From NCBI GenBank assembly GCA_044226865.1, contig JBGAGE010000005.1:186001-250000 (forward strand): a DNA stretch of 64,000 nucleotides, read 5' to 3'. Positions within the stretch are counted from its first letter, which is position 1; the number at the start of each line of letters is the position of its first letter. A program made the translations under genes and the position numbers. The notes beneath the pieces were generated by a model. The model saw only the letters and a list, made by a program, of their open reading frames with translations, was not told where the DNA came from and did no database searches. Source of the stretch: TMP-86 sp044226865. Its GTDB lineage: Bacteria; Pseudomonadota; Gammaproteobacteria; Steroidobacterales; Steroidobacteraceae. Positions 1 to 8,356 of the stretch are shown here, in pieces.

Positions 1-822
1 GTGCAACTCGCCGAGCTCGCGCAGCGGGTCGAGTCGCTCGGTTATTCCACGCTGTGGTATCCCGAGGCCGTGCATTACGAGACCTTCGGCCTCGGCGGTT
101 ATCTGCTCAGCAAGAGCAGCAAGCTCATCGTCGGCAGCGGCATTGCCAACATCTACGCGCGCGACCCGGCTGCCGCTGCCATGGGGCACAACACGCTGAA
201 CGAGTTGTACGGCGGGCGCTTCGTGCTGGGCCTGGGCGTGTCACATGCCCCGATGGTGTCCGGCATTCGCGGGCAGGAATACAAGAAGCCGGTGGCCACC
301 ATGCGGGCTTACCTGGATGGGATGGACGCGGCCTGGAAAGCCACCAATGCGACGCCCGCCAGCAGGAAGATCGTGCTCGCCGCGCTGGGCCCGAAGATGT
401 CCGAGCTCGCAGGGCAGCGAACCCTGGGTGCCTTCCCCTACAACATCACACCGGACCAGGCGGCCACGGCCCGCTCGATCATGGGACCGAACGCCGCCGT
501 GATCTGCGAGCAGAAGGTCTGCCTGACCGAGGATCCGGTGCTCGCACGCAAAGTGGCACGCGGCGCGCTCGCCATGTACCTGCGGCTCCCGAACTACTTC
601 GAGAACTGGTTCCGGCTCGGCTTCGAGGCATCGGATCTGGAGAACGGTGGCAGCGACCGGTTGATGGACGCGATGGTGTATTGGGGGAGCGCCGCCACGA
701 TCAAGTCGAAATTGCGCGCCTATTTCGACAAGGGCGCGAACCAGGTGGTCATCCAGCCATTGAGCGCCGAGAATCCCGCTGCGCCTGATTGGAAAGCCTT
801 GGAAGCGCTGGCGTCGCTCTGA
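1..822 (+). CDS. Luciferase-like (LLM class) oxidoreductase, 5' end cut by the window
   Basis: The reading frame is open from base 1 to a TGA at 820-822 (273 residues). The segments SLGYSTLWYPEA, GSGIANIYARDP, GGRFVLGLGVSHAPMV and LAALGPKM match the luciferase-like monooxygenase fold, specifically the flavin/F420-type family whose members run about 280-300 residues. Compared with that family roughly 15-25 N-terminal residues are missing, so the GTG at base 1 is probably an internal codon. Such proteins are soluble TIM-barrel oxidoreductases; the substrate cannot be told from sequence. Its 3' end abuts the remnant of an AHSA1-like gene on the other strand. Confidence 0.85.
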   Translation: MQLAELAQRVESLGYSTLWYPEAVHYETFGLGGYLLSKSSKLIVGSGIANIYARDPAAAAMGHNTLNELYGGRFVLGLGVSHAPMVSGIRGQEYKKPVATMRAYLDGMDAAWKATNATPASRKIVLAALGPKMSELAGQRTLGAFPYNITPDQAATARSIMGPNAAVICEQKVCLTEDPVLARKVARGALAMYLRLPNYFENWFRLGFEASDLENGGSDRLMDAMVYWGSAATIKSKLRAYFDKGANQVVIQPLSAENPAAPDWKALEALASL

Positions 823-824
823 GC

Positions 825-980
825 GGCGTCGGGGCCGAAAGTCTCCCGCAACTTGATGCCGCCGGCCTCGGGAATGAATTCCACGAGCAACGTGCGGTCG
901 CCGAAGACGCTCTCGATCCGCTGGTGATGCTCGACCCCCATGCAGGTGCCGGCGAAATCGAAGCCCATGCTGCCGTCCTT
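825..980 (-). pseudogene. Remnant of an AHSA1/SRPBCC-domain gene
   Basis: Read on the minus strand from about 971, this interval encodes a stretch beginning MGFDFAGTCMGVEHHQRI, then FGDRTLLVEFIPEAGG and LRETFGPDA. That order (F-x-F-x-GT, a charged strand, then a xVTETF-type strand) is typical of the C-terminal half of Activator-of-Hsp90-ATPase-like SRPBCC proteins. After ETFGPDA the similarity stops where the frame enters the luciferase-like gene, so the C-terminal helix is lost. Upstream, the N-terminal half is absent and the end of the nucleoside hydrolase gene takes its place. I read it as a decayed gene fragment; it has no start region of its own. Confidence 0.5.
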
Positions 981-988
981 TCGGACTG

Positions 989-1957
989 CTACGCCGCGTG
1001 CAGGCGCATCAGCGCCAGGAAGTCCTCGAACGTCAGGCGCGCATCGAGGGTCTGAAACACGCGCAGCGACCGGTTGAGGATCGCCTCGCCATAGGTGAAA
1101 TCCGACTGCAATCGCTGCGCCGGGCGATCCACCGAGGTGCTGCTCTCCTGACTGATGGCGCTCAACAGCACCGTGGGGCTGTCGCCCAGGGGCCACGCAC
1201 CGCCCACCTCGACGAATGAGGGTGGTGAGGTGAATTGATCGTACAGCCAGGCGGCGAACGGCGAGAGGGGCCTGAGACGGGCCTCGAATTCCGCGATCGA
1301 AAACTGCATCTGCCGATACGCATTCTGCGGCACCTGCCACACCGGCATCCTGGACTGCTCGATCACGATGCGGGCGGCCTGCAGGTCCGCGGCCAGGTTG
1401 TATTCCCAGCCGCCCGCCGGGTAGCTACCACCGCCGATCCAGATCACCGTCATGCGCGCGGCGATCGACGGGTCCAGCCGCAAGGCGGCGGCCACATTGG
1501 TCAGCGGTCCGCCGCAGGTGAGGATCAGCGGAAGTTTGTCCTCACGCAGCGCCTCCGCGACGATGGCCTTCGCCGCAGCAGAAGGCGCCGGCTCGGGACG
1601 ATCCAACTCTTCCGATCCCGCCATCACCGGCGGCGGAGCCACGAGCCGCGCGCGGCGCATCAACTCGATGGCGAGCTCACGACCCGCCGCCGCGCTTTTC
1701 TCCGGCGGCACCAACCCCGGGAGCTTCCGGTCCAGGGCAGAGCTGGTGACGAGCACCACCCGAGTCTTGGGCGTGAGCACTTGATGCGCCAGCGCGATGA
1801 GACCATCCGGATCGCCGGCAAAATCATTGTCGACGATGACGCGCGCCGAAGGGCGTTGGGGAATGCGCTGAAAGCCGGCGGCGAGGAGGGGCTTGGACAG
1901 GATGGCCGCGGCCGCACCGGAGGCGGCGCCGGCAATGAAGCGGCGGCGGGTCTTCAT
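989..1957 (-). CDS. Exported nucleoside hydrolase-like protein (Tat signal)
   Basis: The 322-residue product begins MKTRRRFIAGAASGAAAA, a twin-arginine signal (RRRF followed by a hydrophobic run), so ATG 1957 is preferred over an upstream ATG at 1975. The motif IVDNDFAGDPDG near residues 40-51 corresponds to the N-terminal Asp-rich calcium/ribose site of inosine-uridine-preferring nucleoside N-ribohydrolases (usual form DxDxGxDD), and LILTCGGPLTNVAAAL fits the family's second conserved block. The predicted role is hydrolysis of ribonucleosides in the periplasm, but the Asp cluster is atypical and the substrate is uncertain. It stands alone, divergent from the desaturase. Confidence 0.78.
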   Translation of the reverse strand: MKTRRRFIAGAASGAAAAILSKPLLAAGFQRIPQRPSARVIVDNDFAGDPDGLIALAHQVLTPKTRVVLVTSSALDRKLPGLVPPEKSAAAGRELAIELMRRARLVAPPPVMAGSEELDRPEPAPSAAAKAIVAEALREDKLPLILTCGGPLTNVAAALRLDPSIAARMTVIWIGGGSYPAGGWEYNLAADLQAARIVIEQSRMPVWQVPQNAYRQMQFSIAEFEARLRPLSPFAAWLYDQFTSPPSFVEVGGAWPLGDSPTVLLSAISQESSTSVDRPAQRLQSDFTYGEAILNRSLRVFQTLDARLTFEDFLALMRLHAA

Positions 1958-2067
1958 TGAATCATCGTTCCGCATGGCGTACGGCGGATGCTACGCAGCG
2001 TCTGCCTCTCGACGCAAGCCGCATCGGATGCAAAGATGCGAGCTCGTTCATCGGAGCAGCAGCATTC

Positions 2068-2925
2068 ATGAGAATCTATAACGTGGCGGGCTGGGGAACA
2101 CTGGTTTTGCAGGCGGTCATATCCGCGTGGCTCGCGCCGGATTGGATGGGCCCGTGGTGGGGCATTGCCATCGGAGAGGCTTATCTGTTGGTGTCTTGGT
2201 TCATGGGCGGACTATACCTGTCGGACATGATCCACCTCGGCATCGCGCATCGCGCGCTCGACTACAAGCCCTGGTTCATGAAGGCCGTCACCGTGATCAA
2301 CAATGCGGCCTTCGTGTACATCGACCCGGTGAGCTGGGTGAACCGGCATCGCCTGCATCACCGCTTCGCCGATCATCCGGGCGACCCCAACAAGCTGGGG
2401 AGCGATGGCTTCTGGAAGACGATGTATCTGTGCCTGTTCCCCTATCCCTGCCAGGAGAACCTGGCGAACGACGCCATCCTGCAGAGCTGGCCGTTCCGGT
2501 TGGTCGCGCATCCGCTGTTCATGATCCTCTCCCCGCTGATGAGCGGCGGGCTGCTGTGGTGGGTGGTGGGCGATTGGAAATTCGCCGTGGGTGTGTGGCT
2601 GGGCGTGCGTGTGTTCGCCCTCTGGGTCAATATGGTCCAGAACTATTGGACCCACGATCGGCGCTGGGGCACGCGGCGCTACGACGATGCGCATGACAAT
2701 GCCATGAACATCGGTGATTGGCTGCCGGTCACTGCCACGTTCAGCGCCTGCCTGCAGAACAATCATCATCATTATCCGCAGCTGATCCGCACCAGCCATG
2801 CCGCGCACGAATACGATTTCGGATACATGACGGTGCGCATCATGGCGGCGCTGGGATTGGTGAAGCCCACCCGCATCGGCACGCAGCGGCCTGATGACCT
2901 GGAATTGGCGGCGCTGACTCTCTAG
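2068..2925 (+). CDS. Membrane fatty-acid desaturase
   Basis: The product has 285 residues with about four membrane segments and the three histidine clusters of the membrane desaturase superfamily: HLGIAHR, HRLHH and NNHHHYP. These bind the di-iron centre that introduces double bonds into acyl chains. ATG 2068 is chosen because a GGAG lies about 12 bases upstream and the first hydrophobic segment follows directly; the longer frame to 1957 would add a polar non-conserved extension and overlap the nucleoside hydrolase start. The family is clear; delta-9 acyl-CoA or acyl-lipid activity is only inferred. Confidence 0.85.
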   Translation: MRIYNVAGWGTLVLQAVISAWLAPDWMGPWWGIAIGEAYLLVSWFMGGLYLSDMIHLGIAHRALDYKPWFMKAVTVINNAAFVYIDPVSWVNRHRLHHRFADHPGDPNKLGSDGFWKTMYLCLFPYPCQENLANDAILQSWPFRLVAHPLFMILSPLMSGGLLWWVVGDWKFAVGVWLGVRVFALWVNMVQNYWTHDRRWGTRRYDDAHDNAMNIGDWLPVTATFSACLQNNHHHYPQLIRTSHAAHEYDFGYMTVRIMAALGLVKPTRIGTQRPDDLELAALTL

Positions 2926-2939
2926 ACGCGAGGCACGAA

Positions 2940-2967
2940 ACGGCGCGTAGCGTACGCTGCGCGCCGT
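2940..2967. terminator. Bidirectional hairpin between convergent desaturase genes
   Basis: ACGGCGCGTAGCGT and ACGCTGCGCGCCGT form a 14-bp stem with one imperfect position directly after the desaturase stop (2925) and before the end of the convergent gene (2974). There is no U-tract on either side, so intrinsic termination is plausible but not certain. Confidence 0.45.
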
Positions 2968-2973
2968 GGTGGC

Positions 2974-4110
2974 TTACGCCCGTGCGCGTCGCGGCATGAA
3001 CGGCGCGATGAGCTGCCGGAAGAATCCCTTCGGCACGCCATCGTGCAACAGGCCATAGCGCTCCGGCCAGGCATCCTGCGGCAGGTAATGCGTGCCGAAC
3101 AGCTTGTCGATGAACGGCAGGTGGATGGCGAAATTCACGTCGATGGCATTCTTGTCGGCGGCGTGATGCCAGTGGTGATAACGCACGGTCACGATGTAGG
3201 GGTCCAGCCACCGGGTGCGCGGCCGGAAATCCGTGTGGCAGAAGGTGGCGTGGAAGGACACGAACACCAGGTATCCCGCCATGGTCGCCTGCGAGAATCC
3301 GCACAGGGTCATGGGGATCAGGATGAGCCCGCGCGTGACCAGGATGTCCACGATGTGCGAGCGCGAGCCCGCGATCCAATCCATGGTCTTGATGGAATGG
3401 TGGATGGAGTGAAAGCGCCACAGGAAGGGAATCTGATGAAAGGCTCGATGCGTGGCGTATTGCGCGAGGTCCGCCACCAGGATCGCCAACGGCAGCTGCA
3501 AGATGAAGGGCAGTGTGCCGACGCTGTTGGTCATCGTGGGCATCGCCAGCCACTTGGTCGCCACCGTGGCCGGCAGGAGCATGGCGAAGGTGATGAGCTG
3601 AGCGGGCAGGTGCGTCACCACGAAGTAGAAGTAATCCGTGCTCCACTCGGGACGGAAGATCCCCTGCTGCGGATGCCGCGGCCAGAAGCGCTCCAGCGGC
3701 ACGAACACGATGGTCATCACGAGCAGGTCCAGCAGGAACCAGTCGAGACCCAGGCCGAACTTGGAGGACACTTCATCCGGCATAGGCGCGGCGCCGCCGC
3801 CGAGGATGGCCGCGGTCAATGCCAGGGAAACGCCGGTCATCGCCAGTACCTTGCGTTGGCGCAGGAAAGCCGATATCGCGCCGAATGCCACCGCCGCCAC
3901 GATCACGGCCTGGATGAGGATACGAATGACGGCAATGGGATAATGCGCGCGCGCATCGGGGAGCGTGAGCAGTGCAGGAAAATGCAGGCAGAGCGTGCCG
4001 CCGAAGCCCAGCATCCCGCAGAAGATCGACAACACGCCGCTGATCCAGCCGCTGCCCACGTGCTTGGGCTGGTCGTCACCGAAGACTTTCTCGAAGAACT
4101 GATCGGACAT
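2974..4110 (-). CDS. Sterol desaturase / fatty acid hydroxylase family membrane protein
   Basis: The 378-residue protein has several N-terminal hydrophobic segments and a C-terminal half with the histidine pattern of the fatty acid hydroxylase superfamily: HRAFH, FHSIHHS, HATFCHTDFRP and YHHWHH. These histidines bind two irons. Members oxidise lipid or sterol-like substrates in the membrane; the bacterial substrate is generally unknown. The N-terminal 150 residues are an extra membrane domain absent from the shortest family members. It is convergent with the fatty-acid desaturase, separated by a strong hairpin. The start at 4110 gives MSDQFFEKVFGDD. Confidence 0.82.
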   Translation of the reverse strand: MSDQFFEKVFGDDQPKHVGSGWISGVLSIFCGMLGFGGTLCLHFPALLTLPDARAHYPIAVIRILIQAVIVAAVAFGAISAFLRQRKVLAMTGVSLALTAAILGGGAAPMPDEVSSKFGLGLDWFLLDLLVMTIVFVPLERFWPRHPQQGIFRPEWSTDYFYFVVTHLPAQLITFAMLLPATVATKWLAMPTMTNSVGTLPFILQLPLAILVADLAQYATHRAFHQIPFLWRFHSIHHSIKTMDWIAGSRSHIVDILVTRGLILIPMTLCGFSQATMAGYLVFVSFHATFCHTDFRPRTRWLDPYIVTVRYHHWHHAADKNAIDVNFAIHLPFIDKLFGTHYLPQDAWPERYGLLHDGVPKGFFRQLIAPFMPRRARA

Positions 4111-4259
4111 GGGGCGCTCCGTGAAGCCAAAGAATAGACACGGGCTTTGGTAAACGCCAGCCGGCGTTGCCGGCGGCGCTGATTCTGTTAGGCGCGTCTC
4201 ATGTTCCCGGGGGAATCATTGACGGGATTCACGCCCAGCCGCGCCGCCGCGAGTGGTGC

Positions 4260-5885
4260 TCAAGGCGCAGTCCCCACCGCCCTGCGCAACGGCCAGGCAT
4301 GCATTGATACCAGCCGCGCGCCAATGCCGCGGGCGTACAACTCGATCCCGGTGCTGCGCGGCGAAGCGAACACCTGCCCGGTCAACACGCCCTCGCCGCC
4401 GTTCGCGAACACCTCGATCGAAGACCAGTCGATGAAGATTCGCAGCGCGACCCTGCCGTCGCGCAAACGGACAGGCATGTTGCGCCGCTGGGCGAACACG
4501 GGCGATGGAATCCGGCCCGAGCGCGACCGGTCGAAGACAAGCATGCTCGAGGTCCTGTCGTAGCCGATCACCGTCCGCTCGCGCGCACCCACCCGAACGT
4601 TCAACCCCACCTCTTGCGCGGAGCCGGGCTCGATCACCACGAGGATCTCCATCGACTTGCCGGCGTTCGGCGCCAGCTTCAGCGGCGTCACACCAGGGTT
4701 CAACGGCCGGGCGCCGATGTGAACGGGCGTGCCGCGCAAGGCCTCCAATTCACGCATCGGCACCTGCCGCAGTCGCGGGTAACCATGGCCATCGTGCAGC
4801 GACACTTCACGGGGCAGGGTCATGGCCCCGCGCCAGGGCGAGGTGGGAATTTCCTGCGCGTAGAAATGCGAGTTCATCCATGCGACCCACACATGGCGCT
4901 GGGGCTCGCGCGGCAGGTTCTGCCAGGACAGGGCCGCATAGAAGTCGGCACCGTGATCCACCCACTGCACCGGCGCCGCCGTGCCGGGCTGCGCAGGATC
5001 CGGATCGGGAATGAAGCGCTTGCCGTCGAAGCGCCCTACGAAATACTGCGCGCCCGACCCTTGCGCCAGCGAGCTGCGGAACACATCCATCTTCAACACC
5101 CAGCGCTTGTTGGCCGCATCGCCGTCGACGGGAAGCTCGAAGAAGTCCGGGCACTCCCACGGACCATCGACGGCGCCTGCGGGACCGAAATCGCTCAGAT
5201 GAGTCCAGGACTTGAGATCGGACGACGTATAGAACGCGACTCGATGTTCATCCGCCTTCGACACCACCATGATCCATGCGTGGCTGGGTTCATGGTAGAA
5301 CACCTTCGGATCGCGGAATGCGATCGAGCCGATGTCGAGCACCGGATTGCCGGCGTACTGGGTCCAGGTGCGGCCGGCATCGCGGCTGTAGGCGAGATGC
5401 TGCCGTTGCGGCGCGCGCTCGCCCCGGCCGGCGCTGGTGTAGATCGCGACCAGCGGCGGATGCGTGCCATCGCCCAAGCCGCTGCTGTCGTGCGCATCTT
5501 CCACCACGCTGCCGGAAAAGATCATGCCCTGCTCGGTCTCCGGAATTGCCACCGGCAACTCGCGCCAATGCAACAGGTCGGCGCTTACCGCGTGACCCCA
5601 ACTCATGTGTCCCCATTTGTCGCCCAGCGGGTTGTACTGGAAGAACAGGTGGTACTCGCCATTTGCATGGAGAAGGCCATTGGGATCATTGAGCCAGTTG
5701 CGCGCAGGCGAGAAGTGGTATTGCGGCCGAAAAGATTCGGTGAAGGGCACACTCGGCGCACCTGCCGCGTCCGCGGCGGCCGTTGACTGCGTGTGCATGC
5801 CGCAGGCAACCGCCAGCGCTGCAAGCACCGGCGCCGAGGCGACGGCAGAGCCCAAGGTTCGGAAGGGCGCGGCCGTGGGCATCAT
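4260..5885 (-). CDS. Exported GH32 beta-fructosidase (levanase/invertase type)
   Basis: This is a glycoside hydrolase family 32 enzyme of 541 residues: WLNDPNG (Asp nucleophile, about residue 65), FRDPKV (transition-state Asp, about 192) and ECPD (acid/base Glu, about 244) occur in order in the five-blade propeller, followed by a C-terminal beta-sandwich with the IDWSSIEVFANGG segment. It would release fructose from sucrose, raffinose-family sugars or fructans. A hydrophobic N-terminus (VLAALAVACG) indicates export; a lipobox is weak. TTG 5894 overlaps the GH31 stop; the tandem ATGs at 5885/5882 with GAGG upstream are more likely starts. It is the last gene of the minus-strand glycosidase series. 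Confidence 0.92.
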   Translation of the reverse strand: MMPTAAPFRTLGSAVASAPVLAALAVACGMHTQSTAAADAAGAPSVPFTESFRPQYHFSPARNWLNDPNGLLHANGEYHLFFQYNPLGDKWGHMSWGHAVSADLLHWRELPVAIPETEQGMIFSGSVVEDAHDSSGLGDGTHPPLVAIYTSAGRGERAPQRQHLAYSRDAGRTWTQYAGNPVLDIGSIAFRDPKVFYHEPSHAWIMVVSKADEHRVAFYTSSDLKSWTHLSDFGPAGAVDGPWECPDFFELPVDGDAANKRWVLKMDVFRSSLAQGSGAQYFVGRFDGKRFIPDPDPAQPGTAAPVQWVDHGADFYAALSWQNLPREPQRHVWVAWMNSHFYAQEIPTSPWRGAMTLPREVSLHDGHGYPRLRQVPMRELEALRGTPVHIGARPLNPGVTPLKLAPNAGKSMEILVVIEPGSAQEVGLNVRVGARERTVIGYDRTSSMLVFDRSRSGRIPSPVFAQRRNMPVRLRDGRVALRIFIDWSSIEVFANGGEGVLTGQVFASPRSTGIELYARGIGARLVSMHAWPLRRAVGTAP

Positions 5886-5890
5886 CGTCC

Positions 5891-8356
5891 TCAATGCACC
5901 GTTGCGGGCATCTCGACCACCACACGCGCGGCGACGGCAATATCGGGAAGCCGGACATGCAAGGCATGCGCGTCGGCATCATAGTCCGCCGGCACGCGGC
6001 GCTTGCCGAGCAGCACGCGACGGGGCGCGGCATTCACGCCGTGGACCGTCAGCTCGATTCCGGACCACCAAGGCACGTACCGCCCCTGCCGCGCGCCGAA
6101 CTCGATGCGCAGTTCCTGCGGCTGCACCTCGCAGCGCAGGGATTGGCGCAGGAATCCATCCCTGGCATAAGCGAAGCTCACGCCGTCATCCTGATACAAC
6201 TGCCCCTCGCAGCGTGCGCCCGGATACACCGCGATTTCCAGCGGACCCGCGGGCTTCTGCAGCGTGCTTTGCACCAGGGGCTGCCGCGGCAGGATTGCGC
6301 CGGGACGCACGAACACGGGCAGGCGATCCAGGCGCGGCGTTTCGCTGAATGCAGCCGCGCTCACCGTCAGTCCGCTCCAGTAGTCATACCAGCCCTCGCC
6401 GGGGAGCATCACTTTGTAGGCGGCCGGAGATTCACCATCCGGCGCGGGCGCGATCAGCAAGTCAGGTCCGAGCATGAATTGGTCCTGGCTGCGCCAGAAC
6501 AACTCGCCCTGCGAAAGCACGCCGGGAAATTCCAGGAACACCGGCCGCATCATCGGCACGCCGTCGCGGCTCGCCGCCTCGCTCAAGGCATACAGGTACG
6601 GCATGAGCCGGTAACGCTCTTCTATATAGCGGCGGCGGATGGCTTCATGGTCCTTTCCGCCCATCCAAGGTTCCTGCGGCGGCTTGCCCTTGGCGGCATG
6701 ATCGCGGAACAGCGGCGTGAAGGCTCCCACCTCGATCCAGCGCGTCAGCAGGTCCGCCGAGGGGCCCGCGCCGGCGAAACCGCCCACGTCCGCCCCCGAC
6801 ATCGAAAAGCCGCTCAAGCCGAGATTCACCAGCATGGGAACCGACATCCGCAGATGATTCCAGCTCGAGCTGTTGTCGCCGGTCCAGGTGGCGGCATATT
6901 TCTGGCCGCCCGCGTAGCTGGCGCGGGTGAGCACGAAAGGCCGCAGTGTCGGCGTGAGCTCGCGCAATCCTTCGTAGGTGGCGCGCGAGTTGAGCATGCC
7001 ATACAGGTTGTGCATCTCGGCGTGGCTGGCCACCCGCGGCGCAAAGCCGGCATTCTCGATGCGATGCACATTGTCCAGGGGCATGGTCTTCGAACGCACA
7101 TTGAACACGGCGGGCTCGTTCATGTCGTTCCAGAAGCCCGCGACGCCCGCCTGCACGAAATCTCCGTACAACCCGCCCCACCAGCGTCGCACCGGCTCGC
7201 GGCTGAAATCCGGGAACACCGACGCGCCCGGCCACACATCCGCGACGTACACGCTCCCGTCCGCCCGCTTGACGAAGGCATCGGCGGCCGCGCCGCTATC
7301 GAAGGGCGCATATCCCTGGCCCGGCGCATGCGCGATGTGCAGGTCGGTGATCAACACCAGGCGCATGTCCACGGACTTCAAGTCCTTCACGAATCGCGGC
7401 AGGTCGGGGAAGGCCTGCTTCGACACCGTGAAGGGCCGGTAGCGGTCCTGGTAGTCAATGTCGAGGTAGAGCGCATCGGTGGGAATTCGATCCGCTCGCA
7501 GGCGATTGACGATGGCTCGCGCCTCGGCTTCGGTCTCGTAGGAATAACGCGATTGCTGGTAGCCCAGCGCCCATAGCGGGGCAAGGGGCGCCGTGCCCGT
7601 GAGGTAAGCGTAGGTGCGCACCACGGTCTTGGGATCATCCGCCGCGAATACGTAGTAGTCCGCCTCGCCGCCCTCTGCGCCGATGCGCAAGGTGCCCCGT
7701 TCGGTCTTGCCGAAATCGAAGCTGCTGCGCCAGTGGTTGTCGAGGAACAAACCCATGCTGCGGCCGTTCTCCCGCACGCCGAGCACGAAGGGAATGGACT
7801 TGTACAGGGGATCGGTGGATTGTGTGAAATCACCGGCATCGGTGTTCCACAGCACGAAGGCCTGGTCGCGGCGGTCGAGCGGCCCGGTCTTGTCGCCCAG
7901 GCCGAAGTAATGCGCATCCTCGGGCATGTGCTTGCGCATCCGAAGCGATGCCGGCGCGCCGTCGGCGCCCGCCTCGAATGCAAGAGCGCCTCCCGGCGCA
8001 TCCGTCAGCACTTCATGGCCGGCTGCATCCTCGATGGTGAGCCGCCAGGTGTCGGTGTCGATCCGGGCCACGAGCGCAGCGGTGCGCAAGGTGAACTCCT
8101 TGCCGTTTTGCGTCTTGCGCAGGGGTATCGACTGCAGGCGCACGGCATCGGCCACCGCCCACGAGGTGTCCTCGCCCAGGGCGCCGCGTGCCGCGCGCAC
8201 GTGCAGGATGTCATCGCGCGGGGCGGTGATGCGCAGCGTCATGCCGTCGCGCTGCAGCTCGAAGCGCGTGACGGTGTCGCCCGCCCATGTCGTGGAGGCC
8301 AGCGCCAAGCTCAGCAGCGCTGCCGCACGCCATCGATTCCCCTGCCCGTTGCGCAT
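5891..8356 (-). CDS. Exported GH31 alpha-glucosidase-like enzyme
   Basis: The 821-residue product carries the GH31 nucleophile motif WNDMNEP (Asp near 410) and the acid/base region TGDNSSSW (Asp near 493), with the N-terminal beta-sandwich and C-terminal beta domains expected for the family. MRNGQGNRWRAAALLSLALA with a WAG cleavage site is a Sec signal, so it acts in the periplasm or outside. GH31 covers alpha-glucosidases, alpha-xylosidases and alpha-galactosidases; the specificity is not settled. ATG 8356 shares its A with the GH27 stop (TGATG), implying translational coupling, and excludes the longer frame to 8449. Confidence 0.92.
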   Translation of the reverse strand: MRNGQGNRWRAAALLSLALASTTWAGDTVTRFELQRDGMTLRITAPRDDILHVRAARGALGEDTSWAVADAVRLQSIPLRKTQNGKEFTLRTAALVARIDTDTWRLTIEDAAGHEVLTDAPGGALAFEAGADGAPASLRMRKHMPEDAHYFGLGDKTGPLDRRDQAFVLWNTDAGDFTQSTDPLYKSIPFVLGVRENGRSMGLFLDNHWRSSFDFGKTERGTLRIGAEGGEADYYVFAADDPKTVVRTYAYLTGTAPLAPLWALGYQQSRYSYETEAEARAIVNRLRADRIPTDALYLDIDYQDRYRPFTVSKQAFPDLPRFVKDLKSVDMRLVLITDLHIAHAPGQGYAPFDSGAAADAFVKRADGSVYVADVWPGASVFPDFSREPVRRWWGGLYGDFVQAGVAGFWNDMNEPAVFNVRSKTMPLDNVHRIENAGFAPRVASHAEMHNLYGMLNSRATYEGLRELTPTLRPFVLTRASYAGGQKYAATWTGDNSSSWNHLRMSVPMLVNLGLSGFSMSGADVGGFAGAGPSADLLTRWIEVGAFTPLFRDHAAKGKPPQEPWMGGKDHEAIRRRYIEERYRLMPYLYALSEAASRDGVPMMRPVFLEFPGVLSQGELFWRSQDQFMLGPDLLIAPAPDGESPAAYKVMLPGEGWYDYWSGLTVSAAAFSETPRLDRLPVFVRPGAILPRQPLVQSTLQKPAGPLEIAVYPGARCEGQLYQDDGVSFAYARDGFLRQSLRCEVQPQELRIEFGARQGRYVPWWSGIELTVHGVNAAPRRVLLGKRRVPADYDADAHALHVRLPDIAVAARVVVEMPATVH

